This document shows, in pieces, positions 1 through 9,077 of a stretch of 64,000 bases of DNA. The first letter of the stretch is position 1. Each line of letters opens with the position of its first letter. Both the position numbers and the translations under genes were made by a program. Below the pieces are notes generated by a model, which did not search any database, was not told the DNA's origin, and saw only the letters and a list, made by a program, of their open reading frames with translations. Source of the DNA: Bacteroides sp. GM023. Lineage in GTDB: Bacteria; Bacteroidota; Bacteroidia; Bacteroidales; Bacteroidaceae. The stretch is from NCBI RefSeq assembly GCF_014750685.1, contig NZ_JAAXGE010000002.1, forward strand, positions 620,001 through 684,000. The letters run 5' to 3'.

Positions 1-2659
1 CTGTAAGTATTTTAAGGTGACTGGAAAACGTACTCTTCCTGTTCTTCAGATGTATAATGAGGCATACCCTGTCAGTGAGTTGGAAATAGTTGAAACAAAG
101 GATGAGGATAATCATCTTAACTATCAGTTTACAGATAAACGTGAGAACGTTATTTTGGAGCGGCAAATAGCAGAGAATGATACATTGGATACATATTATG
201 TATATGATGATTTTAATAACTTATGCTTTGTATTACCTCCGGTTGCTACTGATAGCCTGGCAAAGAATAATATGCAGGAAATACTTGATCGTTATGCATA
301 CCAGTATCGTTATGATTCTCGTAATAGATGTATAGGCAAGAAGTTTCCTGGATGTGATTGGATAGAAAATGTGTATGATTTTGCAGACAGATTATTGTTC
401 TCTCAGGATGGCGAGCAGAGGAAAAAGCAGGAGTGGAGTTTTCAATTCTCGGATTTATTTGGACGTCAGTTATTGAGGGGAATCTATCACGGTGTATTGG
501 ATCCTGTAGCTTTCGAATCTGCAAATGTATATGTTGTTTTTGCTCCGGATAGTGCAACAGCCAAGTATGGATACGTTTTTTGTAATCTCAAAGAAATTGT
601 TCTTGACAACTTGGAAGTACTACAGGCTAAATATTTTGATACGTACGAATATGGAAATCATTTGTCCGGATTCGTCTCAGCGCTAAATTATGAGGCAGAT
701 GAGAACTACGGTAAACGTTATGGAAACGATCAGGTAAGAGAGCATTGTAAGGGGCTGCTTACTGGTTGCATGACACGTGTATTAGAGACTAATCAAGAGT
801 TATACAGTAGTTATTACTATGATTACAATCGGAATCTGATACAATCGCGCCAAACAACAATTACTGGAAATGTAGTGGTTGCTAAATCTATATTTAATTT
901 CAATGGACAACCTATGGCCTCATGTGAAGAATATGATAATGGTGTGCGGTTAGAAAAAAGTTATGTGTATGATCATCAAGGAAGATTAACAGAAGAAACA
1001 CATATAATAGGTACTCAGTTGCCTGTTTGTTTTAAATATGGATATGATGAATTGGGAAGGATGGAAAGTCTGACACGTATTAACGGTACTGATTCTCTGA
1101 CAACAACAAACAGCTACAATATCCGTGACTGGTTGACTAGTATTGAGAGTCCGATTTTCAAACAGGCATTACACTATACAGATGGTCTGGGTACTCCTTG
1201 TTACAGTGGAAATATCAGTAGTATGATTTGGCAAACTGATGCATCAACAATACGCGGTTATCAATTCTCTTATGACGGATTTTCGCGATTGAAGAATGCT
1301 GTTTATGGTGAAGGTAATAGTTTGTCTAACAATGAAGGCCATTTCAACGAACAAGTGACTGGCTATGACAAGATGGGGAATATTGTCGGTTTAAAGCGTT
1401 TTGGGCAAATCTCAGAAAATGACTATGGTTTAATAGATGACCTGTCTTTCTTTTATAATGGTAATCAATTAAGGTCTGTGGATGATGAATCAACCAACTC
1501 TGCTTATGCTGGAGGCTTCGAATTCAAAGATGGAATTCAAAAAACAATAGAATATACTTATGATTCTAATGGAAACTTAATCCAAGATTTGAATAAAAAG
1601 ATAGCTGATATTCAATATAATTGTTTAAATTTGCCCAATCAGGTACAGTTTGAGGACGGCAATAGTATTTCCTATGTTTATGATGCGAACGGGACTAAGC
1701 TTCGTACTACCCATATAATAGATGGAAATACTACTACGACTGATTACTATGCCAATGTGATCTATGAAAACGAAGTGCCTAAGTTATTACTTACTGAATG
1801 TGGATATATAACTCTTCCGGATACAGTTTATCATTATTTCTTGCAAGATCATCAAGGAAATACCCGTGTGGTTGTTGATCAGGATGGAAATGTAGAAGAG
1901 GAAAATCATTATTATCCGTTCGGTGGTGTGTGTGCTCAGAAAGGGAATGTTCAGCCTTATAAGTATAATGGTAAAGAGTTGGACAGAAAAGGTGGACTGG
2001 ATTGGTATGATTACGGTGCAAGGCATTATGATGCTACGTTGGGAAGATTTATGAAGATGGATAGATATGCTGAAAAGTATGTTGCTTTATCTCCTTATCA
2101 GTATGCGGCAAATAACCCGGTAAATATCATAGACATTAATGGAGACAGTCTCTCTATTCAAGCCAATCCTAATGGATTATTTGACCAAATAAAGTTGTAT
2201 TTTGGATTTGATACGAAGTTTCAGAAACTGGTAAAAGCGGATATATCACGACTTAAAACTGATAATAAAGAAGTTGGCGATATGATTGAAAAGTTGGAAA
2301 AAAGCACAAATATGCACACTATCACGATGCCTAGAAAAGATAAAAATGAGAACTCATCGACTTTTGATGAAAATAAAGCTGTTGAAGGAGTTTCTCAAGG
2401 TAGTGTTATTGGATATGATCCCTATAATTGGACAGATATAAATGGAAAAAGAAGAAATCCCCGAACTGCTTTAAGCCATGAATTGAGACATTCCTATGAT
2501 GCAGATGTTGGTTCTGTTACATTTGAAAAAACAGAGAATGGAATTGGAATAATGGAAGTACGCGCAATTAATACAGAAAATAAAATAAGAATAAAAACGG
2601 GAGATCCCAGGAGGATTAGCTATGGAGGGAAAAAAATACCTGAAAAATATTTGGAGTAG
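1..2659 (+). CDS. Rhs-repeat protein with C-terminal HEXXH (zincin-like) toxin tip, 5' truncated
   Basis: Partial gene. The reading frame is open to the left edge of the window, so the GTG at 17 is only the first start-like codon inside it and the true start lies upstream. The body is made of YD/RHS repeats (many YxYDxxG(N/R)L units). It ends in the RHS core, with YYPFGG near residue 632 and a NNPVNIID segment near residue 700, counted from the GTG. After the core, about 170 residues form a variable tip with HELRH at residues 821-825, an HEXXH zinc-metallopeptidase signature, and a later EVRAINTENKIR stretch as seen in zincin-type Rhs tips. In known Rhs systems the core forms a shell around the toxic tip, which is delivered by T6SS or other routes; no secretion genes are visible here. 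The tip activity is inferred from the motif. The gene overlaps the next, a candidate immunity gene, by 38 bases. Confidence 0.85.
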   Translation, partial: CKYFKVTGKRTLPVLQMYNEAYPVSELEIVETKDEDNHLNYQFTDKRENVILERQIAENDTLDTYYVYDDFNNLCFVLPPVATDSLAKNNMQEILDRYAYQYRYDSRNRCIGKKFPGCDWIENVYDFADRLLFSQDGEQRKKQEWSFQFSDLFGRQLLRGIYHGVLDPVAFESANVYVVFAPDSATAKYGYVFCNLKEIVLDNLEVLQAKYFDTYEYGNHLSGFVSALNYEADENYGKRYGNDQVREHCKGLLTGCMTRVLETNQELYSSYYYDYNRNLIQSRQTTITGNVVVAKSIFNFNGQPMASCEEYDNGVRLEKSYVYDHQGRLTEETHIIGTQLPVCFKYGYDELGRMESLTRINGTDSLTTTNSYNIRDWLTSIESPIFKQALHYTDGLGTPCYSGNISSMIWQTDASTIRGYQFSYDGFSRLKNAVYGEGNSLSNNEGHFNEQVTGYDKMGNIVGLKRFGQISENDYGLIDDLSFFYNGNQLRSVDDESTNSAYAGGFEFKDGIQKTIEYTYDSNGNLIQDLNKKIADIQYNCLNLPNQVQFEDGNSISYVYDANGTKLRTTHIIDGNTTTTDYYANVIYENEVPKLLLTECGYITLPDTVYHYFLQDHQGNTRVVVDQDGNVEEENHYYPFGGVCAQKGNVQPYKYNGKELDRKGGLDWYDYGARHYDATLGRFMKMDRYAEKYVALSPYQYAANNPVNIIDINGDSLSIQANPNGLFDQIKLYFGFDTKFQKLVKADISRLKTDNKEVGDMIEKLEKSTNMHTITMPRKDKNENSSTFDENKAVEGVSQGSVIGYDPYNWTDINGKRRNPRTALSHELRHSYDADVGSVTFEKTENGIGIMEVRAINTENKIRIKTGDPRRISYGGKKIPEKYLE

Positions 2660-3164
2660 AGTTTTCCTTATTTTAGGAATACTTATTACGTGCTTTGTAG
2701 TTATGCGTATATACAAAGGCGTAAATAAACAACTTCAAGAAGAGCGACTTTTTGAAGAGAAATATAGGCAATTATTAAAGGTAAGTAATAGACCTCCATT
2801 TATTGTTATCAATGTTAGTTATTGTGATACGGTCTATCGTGTAGTTGCAAGAGAAGAAATAAGTTATTTGAGAGAAAAATATCAAAAAGCTTTTGAATAT
2901 GCATTAGATGAAAATGACACTTTAGAAATTGATAGTGTTACCTATTCGTTATTGGAAGCAAAAACTGTAAAACCTCAATGTCGGATAGATTCTGTATATA
3001 ATGGAGAAATGAAAAATTTAATTTCTGCTTTCTTTAATGAAAGGGGAGCTATTTCTAGCTTTTTATCAGACGAGGAGATAAAATATCTAATAGATATTTT
3101 GTACCAAAACAATGTGACAATGAATGTTGATTGTGAAACCGGTATGCTAATTATTAGCAAATAG
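2622..3164 (+). CDS. candidate membrane-anchored immunity protein for the Rhs tip
   Basis: 180-residue protein whose start lies inside the 3' end of the Rhs gene (38-base overlap in another frame), the usual tight coupling of an Rhs tip and its immunity gene. Residues 11-28 form one hydrophobic segment (VFLILGILITCFVVM). The remainder is a charged soluble domain, predicted to face the periplasm. I recognise no family. The immunity role is inferred only from position, size and topology; a periplasmic domain would fit a toxin acting on or passing through the periplasm. A strong hairpin terminator follows. Confidence 0.6.
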   Translation: MEGKKYLKNIWSRVFLILGILITCFVVMRIYKGVNKQLQEERLFEEKYRQLLKVSNRPPFIVINVSYCDTVYRVVAREEISYLREKYQKAFEYALDENDTLEIDSVTYSLLEAKTVKPQCRIDSVYNGEMKNLISAFFNERGAISSFLSDEEIKYLIDILYQNNVTMNVDCETGMLIISK

Positions 3165-3192
3165 TTTGTGTACTGATTTTTAGTAGTAAATT

Positions 3193-3230
3193 AAATCCCG
3201 TTAGTCTACAAGGATTAACGGGATTTTGTG
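3193..3230 (+). terminator. intrinsic terminator after the Rhs/immunity pair
   Basis: A perfect 11-bp stem (AAATCCCGTTA at 3193-3203 with its complement at 3216-3226), a 12-nt loop, then a short T-rich tail. It closes the toxin-immunity transcription unit. Confidence 0.75.
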
Positions 3231-3259
3231 TTTCCTGCTCTATTTCTCAAAGCAGACCA

Positions 3260-3430
3260 TGCTCTACTCATCTATCTCCACTGCTTCTAACAACCTCGAA
3301 TTTAAGAACGGACTCAAGGCTATTATCAAATATGTCTAAGGCGCAAATGGTGATTTAGTGAAAGATTTGAATACAAGATTACTGATATTCAATATATTTG
3401 TTTAAATTTACCCAGTCAGATTCCATTTTG
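3260..3430 (+). pseudogene. decayed fragment of a second Rhs core
   Basis: This stretch resembles bases about 1490-1660 of the intact Rhs gene. Shared pieces include the region encoding LEFKNG/FEFKDG, the segment encoding KDLN/QDLN, and near-identical DNA from GATATTCAATAT to TTTAAATTT. It contains in-frame stops and is not expressed as an Rhs protein. Its presence directly upstream of the next lipoprotein gene indicates that an older Rhs 3' end once lay here, as expected when Rhs tips are displaced by recombination. Confidence 0.75.
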
Positions 3431-3444
3431 TAATTAACATAAAG

Positions 3445-4122
3445 ATGAAAAGACTATCAATATTTTTTTTAATTCTGCTAGGATTACTGTCATGTAATTC
3501 AAATAGAAGTACTAAAGAGAAATTTGATTCTGTAGATAGTCAGATGGGCGTTGATGAAGTGCAAGAAATTCTATTGGCGGATACTCAAAATCTGATTGAA
3601 CCTGACTATGATGTTGCGCCATGTGTTTTTGATGATTTGCCTAGTGATTCAAAGGTTAAGTTTATACATGATTATAAGTGCAAATTTGATAATGTACTTC
3701 TGCGTTATTATGACCGATATGCAACAATATATGAAATAGATACAATCTTTGAAATATTAAGTTTATGTGATTTTTCGACGAAGGCAAATAAAGAATCACT
3801 GTCTTTTTATATTCATGTATTGTTTGAACTAATGAAAAATACTCATATAGATGGATATGTAGGAGAAGCCATGGTTGATGCATGCTATACTCTCTTTAAT
3901 AATTATCCGGGTGTCTTTTATCAACACACAAGATTGCTTGAGAGAAATATGCAGCAAATATTTATAGATAATATCGCTATGGGGTTCTATTATAACGATA
4001 TAAAAGAAATTGAACTGGATACTATATTGAAAAGGCAAGAAGTGATGTTGCCCAGATTGAAGAGACAAATACGAATGATTGGTGAAGATATAAAAAGAAA
4101 ATATGATAATATTGATTCTTAG
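3445..4122 (+). CDS. lipoprotein of unknown function, possible orphan immunity protein
   Basis: 225 residues starting with a lipoprotein signal (ILLGLLSC, lipidated Cys at about residue 17). The remainder looks helical and charged. I recognise no family. It lies immediately after the decayed Rhs core, where a cognate immunity gene would be expected, so an orphan immunity role is a reasonable but unproven reading. There is no lipoprotein surface-export signal (acidic run) after the Cys, so it is probably periplasmic. Confidence 0.6.
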   Translation: MKRLSIFFLILLGLLSCNSNRSTKEKFDSVDSQMGVDEVQEILLADTQNLIEPDYDVAPCVFDDLPSDSKVKFIHDYKCKFDNVLLRYYDRYATIYEIDTIFEILSLCDFSTKANKESLSFYIHVLFELMKNTHIDGYVGEAMVDACYTLFNNYPGVFYQHTRLLERNMQQIFIDNIAMGFYYNDIKEIELDTILKRQEVMLPRLKRQIRMIGEDIKRKYDNIDS

Positions 4123-4279
4123 ACATATGCCTTAGTCTTGTCTTAACACCATTAGGTTATCATATGAATGAGAATAGCGTATGTTTTGTTAAAATGTTGG
4201 ATGTGGGTAGGCTAAATAATTATACGAAAAGAAAAAAGGGTTGATCTTGCAGGTTATCACATTGTTAAATGATTGTGTT

Positions 4280-4708
4280 ATGGAAAAAGAAGAAGCTAAT
4301 GATAATTATGAGGGTTTTCAAAAAAGAATATTGATAGATATTATTTCGCAGTTACCTTCAGAAAGTATATTGGCATTTTCGATGCCAGCTTATTTTGTAG
4401 AGTGCCGCGCTTATGAAAAGCTTGCCTTTTTTCGAATTGAGGATAACTTTTCCAGAGATATTATAGTCCCCGATTGTTATTTTTTGATTACGAAAGAGTC
4501 CATTTCTACTTATATTGAACAAATTGTAGGCACAGATATTCTGACATACTTATGTCATTATATGATTTATAAAAAGAATGGTGAAGATGTGGAGATGCTA
4601 GTGGTAGTTTATGATGGATGTATTTTTCGTCTTTCTGACAAAATTAAAATTGAAGATTCTTTTATTAGGCAATGTGACTCCGAAGGATTATATATAGACT
4701 ACTTATAA
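4280..4708 (+). CDS. hypothetical cytoplasmic protein in the Rhs locus
   Basis: A 142-residue protein when started at the ATG at 4280. An in-frame TTG at 4241 would add 13 residues, but that extension has no supporting feature. No signal peptide or membrane segment is visible. I recognise no domain. Its place in the string of small genes behind Rhs makes an orphan immunity role possible. Confidence 0.5.
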   Translation: MEKEEANDNYEGFQKRILIDIISQLPSESILAFSMPAYFVECRAYEKLAFFRIEDNFSRDIIVPDCYFLITKESISTYIEQIVGTDILTYLCHYMIYKKNGEDVEMLVVVYDGCIFRLSDKIKIEDSFIRQCDSEGLYIDYL

Positions 4709-4770
4709 TGATTTTCGTTTATCTATGCTCATAAAGAGATGAATGTCTTGTATATTCACAAATATATTAG

Positions 4771-4778
4771 TAGTTTTG
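4771..4778 (+). promoter_or_regulatory. Bacteroides-type -7 box for the orphan SusC-like gene
   Basis: TAGTTTTG matches the TAnnTTTG consensus, with a TTG at 4748-4750 in the -33 area. It lies 37 bases before the start codon at 4815. Confidence 0.5.
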
Positions 4779-4814
4779 TAGAAACAGAAGCAAAATAACT
4801 TTTGATAAGATATT

Positions 4815-7706
4815 ATGAAAGAACACAATGTAAAAGACTTGACTAACCGCTACTATTTACATACTATGTGTGTATCATCAGCGAAAAAGATTGGAATAGC
4901 TTTATTGCTATCAACTGCTTTGCCTGTTTCTATGCTTCATGCAGAGAATGAAAGTGCGAATCCTACTCATCTGATACAAAGCTCCACTACTGACAAAACG
5001 AATCTTCTGCAAGATACAATAAAGTCATCTTATATCTCGCAACAGATTGACGGCGCTGATCTGATGAAAGTCAAAGATGCTAATTTTGTGAATTCTCTGA
5101 TAGGAAGATTGGCGGGTGCAACTATCAATCCTGGTGCTTCCGGTGTGGGAGGTTCAGTGAGGATGGTGCTACGTGGTTATCGTTCCATATTGAAATCAAA
5201 TAATGTGTTATTCACTCTGGATGGTGTACCTTTGCCACGATTGGAGGCAAGACAGCCTTATAATATCTATTCGGGCAGTGGGCAGACGGGTGATGGCATG
5301 GCTGCTATCTGTCCTGATGATATAGAAAGCATATCCGTGTTGAGTACTGCGGCAGCTTCTGCTTTATACGGTAGCCGTTCCGCTAGTGGCGTGGTAATGA
5401 TTAACACGAAAAAGGCACATACCGGGAAACTCAGGGTAGAGCTGGGAAATAGTACAACTTTTAGTTCACCGATGGTCATGCCTGAATTCCAGCAGACTTA
5501 CGACTGGCGGTGGGGAGAAAAAATGAGCCATCCCCAATCGTGGGATCCTGCGGACTTTTTTCGTACCGGACATTCTATCAATAATTCTCTTGCTCTGTCT
5601 ATCGGAAATGAATATAATCAGACTCGTGTTTCGGCTGTCACAATGAATGGTGCCGGTATGATTCCCAATAACGATGTAGATCGCTATAACTTTTCGTTGC
5701 GCAACACCTCTTCTTTATTACGTCATAGGCTGAAACTTGACGTTAACCTGAGGTATATCCATACCGCTGAACAGAATATGCAATCACAGGGCATGTATGG
5801 CAATCCGTTGGTTCCTGTTTATCTGCTTCCTGATGTATTGCAAGAGAGAATTCCCGTCTATCCAGGCAGTAGCAATAAATATAGTTATAAAGATCTTTTT
5901 GAGGCTTACGATCCGGAGTTAGGCGGTAATACGCAATATTGGCCTTTGGGAGATATGGGGCTTGGTATGCAGAATCCGTATTGGACAATAAACCGTAATA
6001 TGTATAATCGGAAAAAGAAACGTTTGATAGGCGGTGTAGGGGCTAAGTTTGATTTGACTTCCTGGCTCAATGTATCAGGGCGTGTTCATTATGACCGTGA
6101 CAAAGAGAACGGGACTGAAAAACTTTATGCATCTACTGTATTTGCCGATAGGTTGGGGACGTACTATGAAAATGAGATTAAAAACACGCAGGTCTATTCC
6201 GAATTATTGTTCAATGCTCGCAAAGCGGTGGGGGATTTTTCAATTGATGCAACTCTGGGTAGTTCGCTCTGCGATACAAAGTTTGATTATTCTAACTATG
6301 GTGGTTCGCTGGAGGTGCTGAACCAGTTCGAATTATCCGCATTGGATAAGAAGAGGTACTACTCCATGCAATGGGATTATCACGATCGAACTACCTCCTT
6401 GTTTATGCTTGCGCAACTAGGATATAAAGAACGGTTATTTCTGGATTTGGGCGGACGAATGGAATGGCTTAAATTCTGGGATGATGATGATTCGAGCTTT
6501 TCTACTGATGTGTTCTATCCTTCGGTAGGAGTGTCTGTGGTACCAACCGGATGGCTGTCCGATAATCCCGACAGGTTTCTTTCATTTCTAAAACTCAACT
6601 ATACGTATAGCGAAACCGGAAATAGCTTTACTGATTATATCTTTTTGAACAAAGAAAGGATAGGTTTGGAGCCGAGGCTGGTTGATAATAATCTGAAGCC
6701 CGAACACACCAAGTCTCACGAAATAGGACTGAATGCAGGCTTTCTTAATGATAAGATCAGCTTGGCGTTTACAATGTATAAGACATCTACCTCTGATTTG
6801 CCGTTTGGAGGATATGTTTCTGTTCCTTATCCTTCTACAAGTTCTCCCACAGATCTCTATTTAATGGATACCGGATGCAGAATTGATAATAAAGGTTTCG
6901 AACTCGTCTTGGGGACAAATATGAATATCGGGCAGGTGAAGTGGAACGGGCGTTTGACTTACTCTATCAATAAGAATGAAATAAAACAGCTCGGAGAAGT
7001 TCGGAAGAATCCTATAACGGGTGAAGATGTGGTGTTGGATGAAGTTAAGATGGCAGAAGGTGGCAGTTGGTATATTCCGTTGAAGAAAGGTGGTTCGATT
7101 GGTGATATATATGTTACCGATTTACAGAGAGATGCGCAAGGAAATGCCGTTGTTGATAAAACTTCGCAGAACGTTACTCCTGGCCGGGATTATATCTATG
7201 CGGGTAATGCTGACCCTAAATATACGATGGGACTGGCAAACAGTTTTGCTTGGAAAGGTTTCGAACTTGATTTCGTGATTCATGCCCGCTTCGGAGGTGT
7301 GGGGCTGTCGATGACTCAAGCGATTATGGATCAATTTGGAGTATCTCAAGCTACGGCTGTAGCCCGGGATAATGGCGGTGTTTGGGTGAGCGGTGAGAAT
7401 ATTCCGGCTAAGAACTATTACCAAACGGTAGGTGGGGCGCGTACGGGAACGTTATACACCTATGATGCTACAAATATTCGTCTTGCCGAGTTATCGCTGG
7501 CTTATCATATTCCTGTCAACCGATGGGTGAAGTGGATACAAGATGTGCGGGTGGCATTGGTGGGACGTAATCTACTGATGTTGTATAATAAAGCTCCGTT
7601 TGATCCGGAATCTACTGCCAGTACCGGAACCTGGTATCAGGGCATTGACTTTTTCCGCCAACCCAGTTACAGGAATATGGGATTTTCTGTTAATCTGACT
7701 TTTTGA
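4815..7706 (+). CDS. SusC/RagA-like TonB-dependent outer membrane receptor without a SusD partner
   Basis: 963 residues with a signal peptide ending near the ALPVSMLHAE stretch. A plug domain follows (RLAGATINPG, VLRGYRS, LDGVPLPR, and AALYGSRSASGVVMINTKK, the typical end of SusC plugs). A long beta-barrel ends in NMGFSVNLTF. Unlike the SusC at 46.9-49.9 kb it lacks the N-terminal carboxypeptidase-D-like domain, and no SusD gene follows. Members of this family import oligosaccharides or other ligands across the outer membrane using TonB energy. The ligand is unknown. The surrounding genes belong to the Rhs locus, so this receptor may be an insertion or may work with a SusD elsewhere. Confidence 0.85.
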   Translation: MKEHNVKDLTNRYYLHTMCVSSAKKIGIALLLSTALPVSMLHAENESANPTHLIQSSTTDKTNLLQDTIKSSYISQQIDGADLMKVKDANFVNSLIGRLAGATINPGASGVGGSVRMVLRGYRSILKSNNVLFTLDGVPLPRLEARQPYNIYSGSGQTGDGMAAICPDDIESISVLSTAAASALYGSRSASGVVMINTKKAHTGKLRVELGNSTTFSSPMVMPEFQQTYDWRWGEKMSHPQSWDPADFFRTGHSINNSLALSIGNEYNQTRVSAVTMNGAGMIPNNDVDRYNFSLRNTSSLLRHRLKLDVNLRYIHTAEQNMQSQGMYGNPLVPVYLLPDVLQERIPVYPGSSNKYSYKDLFEAYDPELGGNTQYWPLGDMGLGMQNPYWTINRNMYNRKKKRLIGGVGAKFDLTSWLNVSGRVHYDRDKENGTEKLYASTVFADRLGTYYENEIKNTQVYSELLFNARKAVGDFSIDATLGSSLCDTKFDYSNYGGSLEVLNQFELSALDKKRYYSMQWDYHDRTTSLFMLAQLGYKERLFLDLGGRMEWLKFWDDDDSSFSTDVFYPSVGVSVVPTGWLSDNPDRFLSFLKLNYTYSETGNSFTDYIFLNKERIGLEPRLVDNNLKPEHTKSHEIGLNAGFLNDKISLAFTMYKTSTSDLPFGGYVSVPYPSTSSPTDLYLMDTGCRIDNKGFELVLGTNMNIGQVKWNGRLTYSINKNEIKQLGEVRKNPITGEDVVLDEVKMAEGGSWYIPLKKGGSIGDIYVTDLQRDAQGNAVVDKTSQNVTPGRDYIYAGNADPKYTMGLANSFAWKGFELDFVIHARFGGVGLSMTQAIMDQFGVSQATAVARDNGGVWVSGENIPAKNYYQTVGGARTGTLYTYDATNIRLAELSLAYHIPVNRWVKWIQDVRVALVGRNLLMLYNKAPFDPESTASTGTWYQGIDFFRQPSYRNMGFSVNLTF

Positions 7707-7738
7707 TGAAAAAGTGGAAAGGTTGTCCATATTTTTAT

Positions 7739-7746
7739 TAATTTTG
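7739..7746 (+). promoter_or_regulatory. Bacteroides-type -7 box
   Basis: TAATTTTG fits TAnnTTTG and lies 75 bases upstream of the small gene at 7821. Confidence 0.4.
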
Positions 7747-7820
7747 CGTATATATGTGCATAAAGGTGATTAGGATGATGGTCTTCTTTATTATTTGGAC
7801 GCTATGCAACAATCTGTGAA

Positions 7821-8153
7821 ATGAGACATGCGACTGATAAAGAAATAGCGCTTTTGGAAGAGCTTATTTCAAAAGCAAATATTGATATTTCTCCTGATTG
7901 GAAAGACAATTTATTGGTGTCCAATTTGAGTGATGAAGGAATGGGAAGTTTGTCTTTATATCCTTCGGGGGTGGCTTGTAAGAAACGAAAATTTGGTTCT
8001 CAAGTGAGCGATTGCCTATTTAAAGATATAGATGGAGTGGCGGTCATAGCTTCTTTGTATTTAGACGAGGAAGGGGATCTATATGAACTTGATATATGGA
8101 AAACTGATTTTGGGACATTAGAAGAAATATCTGAAGATTTTCAAGATGTATAG
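7821..8153 (+). CDS. small acidic protein, DUF6984-like, possible immunity protein
   Basis: 110 residues, with no signal peptide. The pattern WKDNLLV, then GMGSLSLYPSG, then DIDGVAVIASLYLDEEGDLYELDIWKTDF with an acidic tail resembles what I remember as the DUF6984 family, small proteins often found in polymorphic-toxin immunity neighbourhoods. The family assignment is from memory and should be taken as probable. It stands alone between its own promoter and a weak hairpin terminator. Confidence 0.55.
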   Translation: MRHATDKEIALLEELISKANIDISPDWKDNLLVSNLSDEGMGSLSLYPSGVACKKRKFGSQVSDCLFKDIDGVAVIASLYLDEEGDLYELDIWKTDFGTLEEISEDFQDV

Positions 8154-8227
8154 ATAGAAGTTTCAATAGTCATCTTTGCCCTTTTCTTTATAGATTGTCG
8201 AATAAAAAAATGAAGTTATAAAATAGG

Positions 8228-8253
8228 GGTTATCTTACTTAGGATAGCCTTTT
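8228..8253 (+). terminator. weak hairpin terminator
   Basis: GGTTATC (8228-8234) pairs with GATAGCC (8243-8249) and is followed by TTTT. It lies between the 110-residue gene and the secreted-protein gene. Confidence 0.45.
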
Positions 8254-8282
8254 AAAAGAATAATATTATTTTTACTGAAAAG

Positions 8283-8924
8283 ATGAGAAAGTATTTATTG
8301 TTATTTGTGTTGTTAATGGGAGTGGGTAATCTTTTTGCCCAAGGGAAATATGCATTTACTTTTTCCGATTATGTGAATGATAGATGGGAACTTTCGGATT
8401 CGTTGAAGATGGAAAGACGAACTCAAGGAAATAAGTTTTGGAGCGGAGGGGCCGATTTCAGACCAATCGTTGAGAATGATGAGACTCATGAATTACTGAA
8501 GAAACAGGTGCGCTTTGTTATTTGCAATGATACTCTTTTTGTGAATTGTCGTTCTTTGAAGTATGGCAGATATGTATTGGGGAAAGGATATGCTCTCGGA
8601 TTTCGTCTTGGAGAAGACAAAGTCTGCTTTATTTCTATGACGGTTGGCAAAAGTGAGGCGATGAAGGCCGGGGCAATGGGAGGACTATTTGGTGCTGTGG
8701 GCGGAGCTATTACTGCGGCGGATATGTTGAAAAATCAGTCATGTTATATTATTGCGTCCGATGCCAATAAAGTAGAGCGCATTACTCCTGCATATATGGA
8801 GGAAATACTGAAAGAATCTCCTGATTTACTTGATAGTTATAACTCTATTGATAAAAAGAGAAGAGGGGCGGCAGATGTTGTCATTGAATACTTGTCTAAA
8901 CTTCACTTGTTACATAAATATTGA
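8283..8924 (+). CDS. secreted protein of unknown function
   Basis: 213 residues with a clear Sec signal peptide (LLLFVLLMGVGNLFAQ, cleavage after FAQ). A Gly/Ala-rich hydrophobic segment (AGAMGGLFGAVGGAITAADM) lies near residues 127-147 and could insert in or lie along a membrane. I do not recognise the family with certainty. It is predicted to be periplasmic or outer-membrane associated. It is the last gene before the housekeeping block. Confidence 0.6.
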   Translation: MRKYLLLFVLLMGVGNLFAQGKYAFTFSDYVNDRWELSDSLKMERRTQGNKFWSGGADFRPIVENDETHELLKKQVRFVICNDTLFVNCRSLKYGRYVLGKGYALGFRLGEDKVCFISMTVGKSEAMKAGAMGGLFGAVGGAITAADMLKNQSCYIIASDANKVERITPAYMEEILKESPDLLDSYNSIDKKRRGAADVVIEYLSKLHLLHKY

Positions 8925-9077
8925 GTTCTTGAGTTTTCGCTTCATTCGGCTATTTGTTTTCTATTAAAAGTCCTTAACAAAAGCCCATTACATCACATTT
9001 TATTTGTTTCTTTGCACCAAATTCGGGTATAGTGTTGCTTCTTGATTTGAGGCAGCACTTAATTTTGTTTAGAATTA

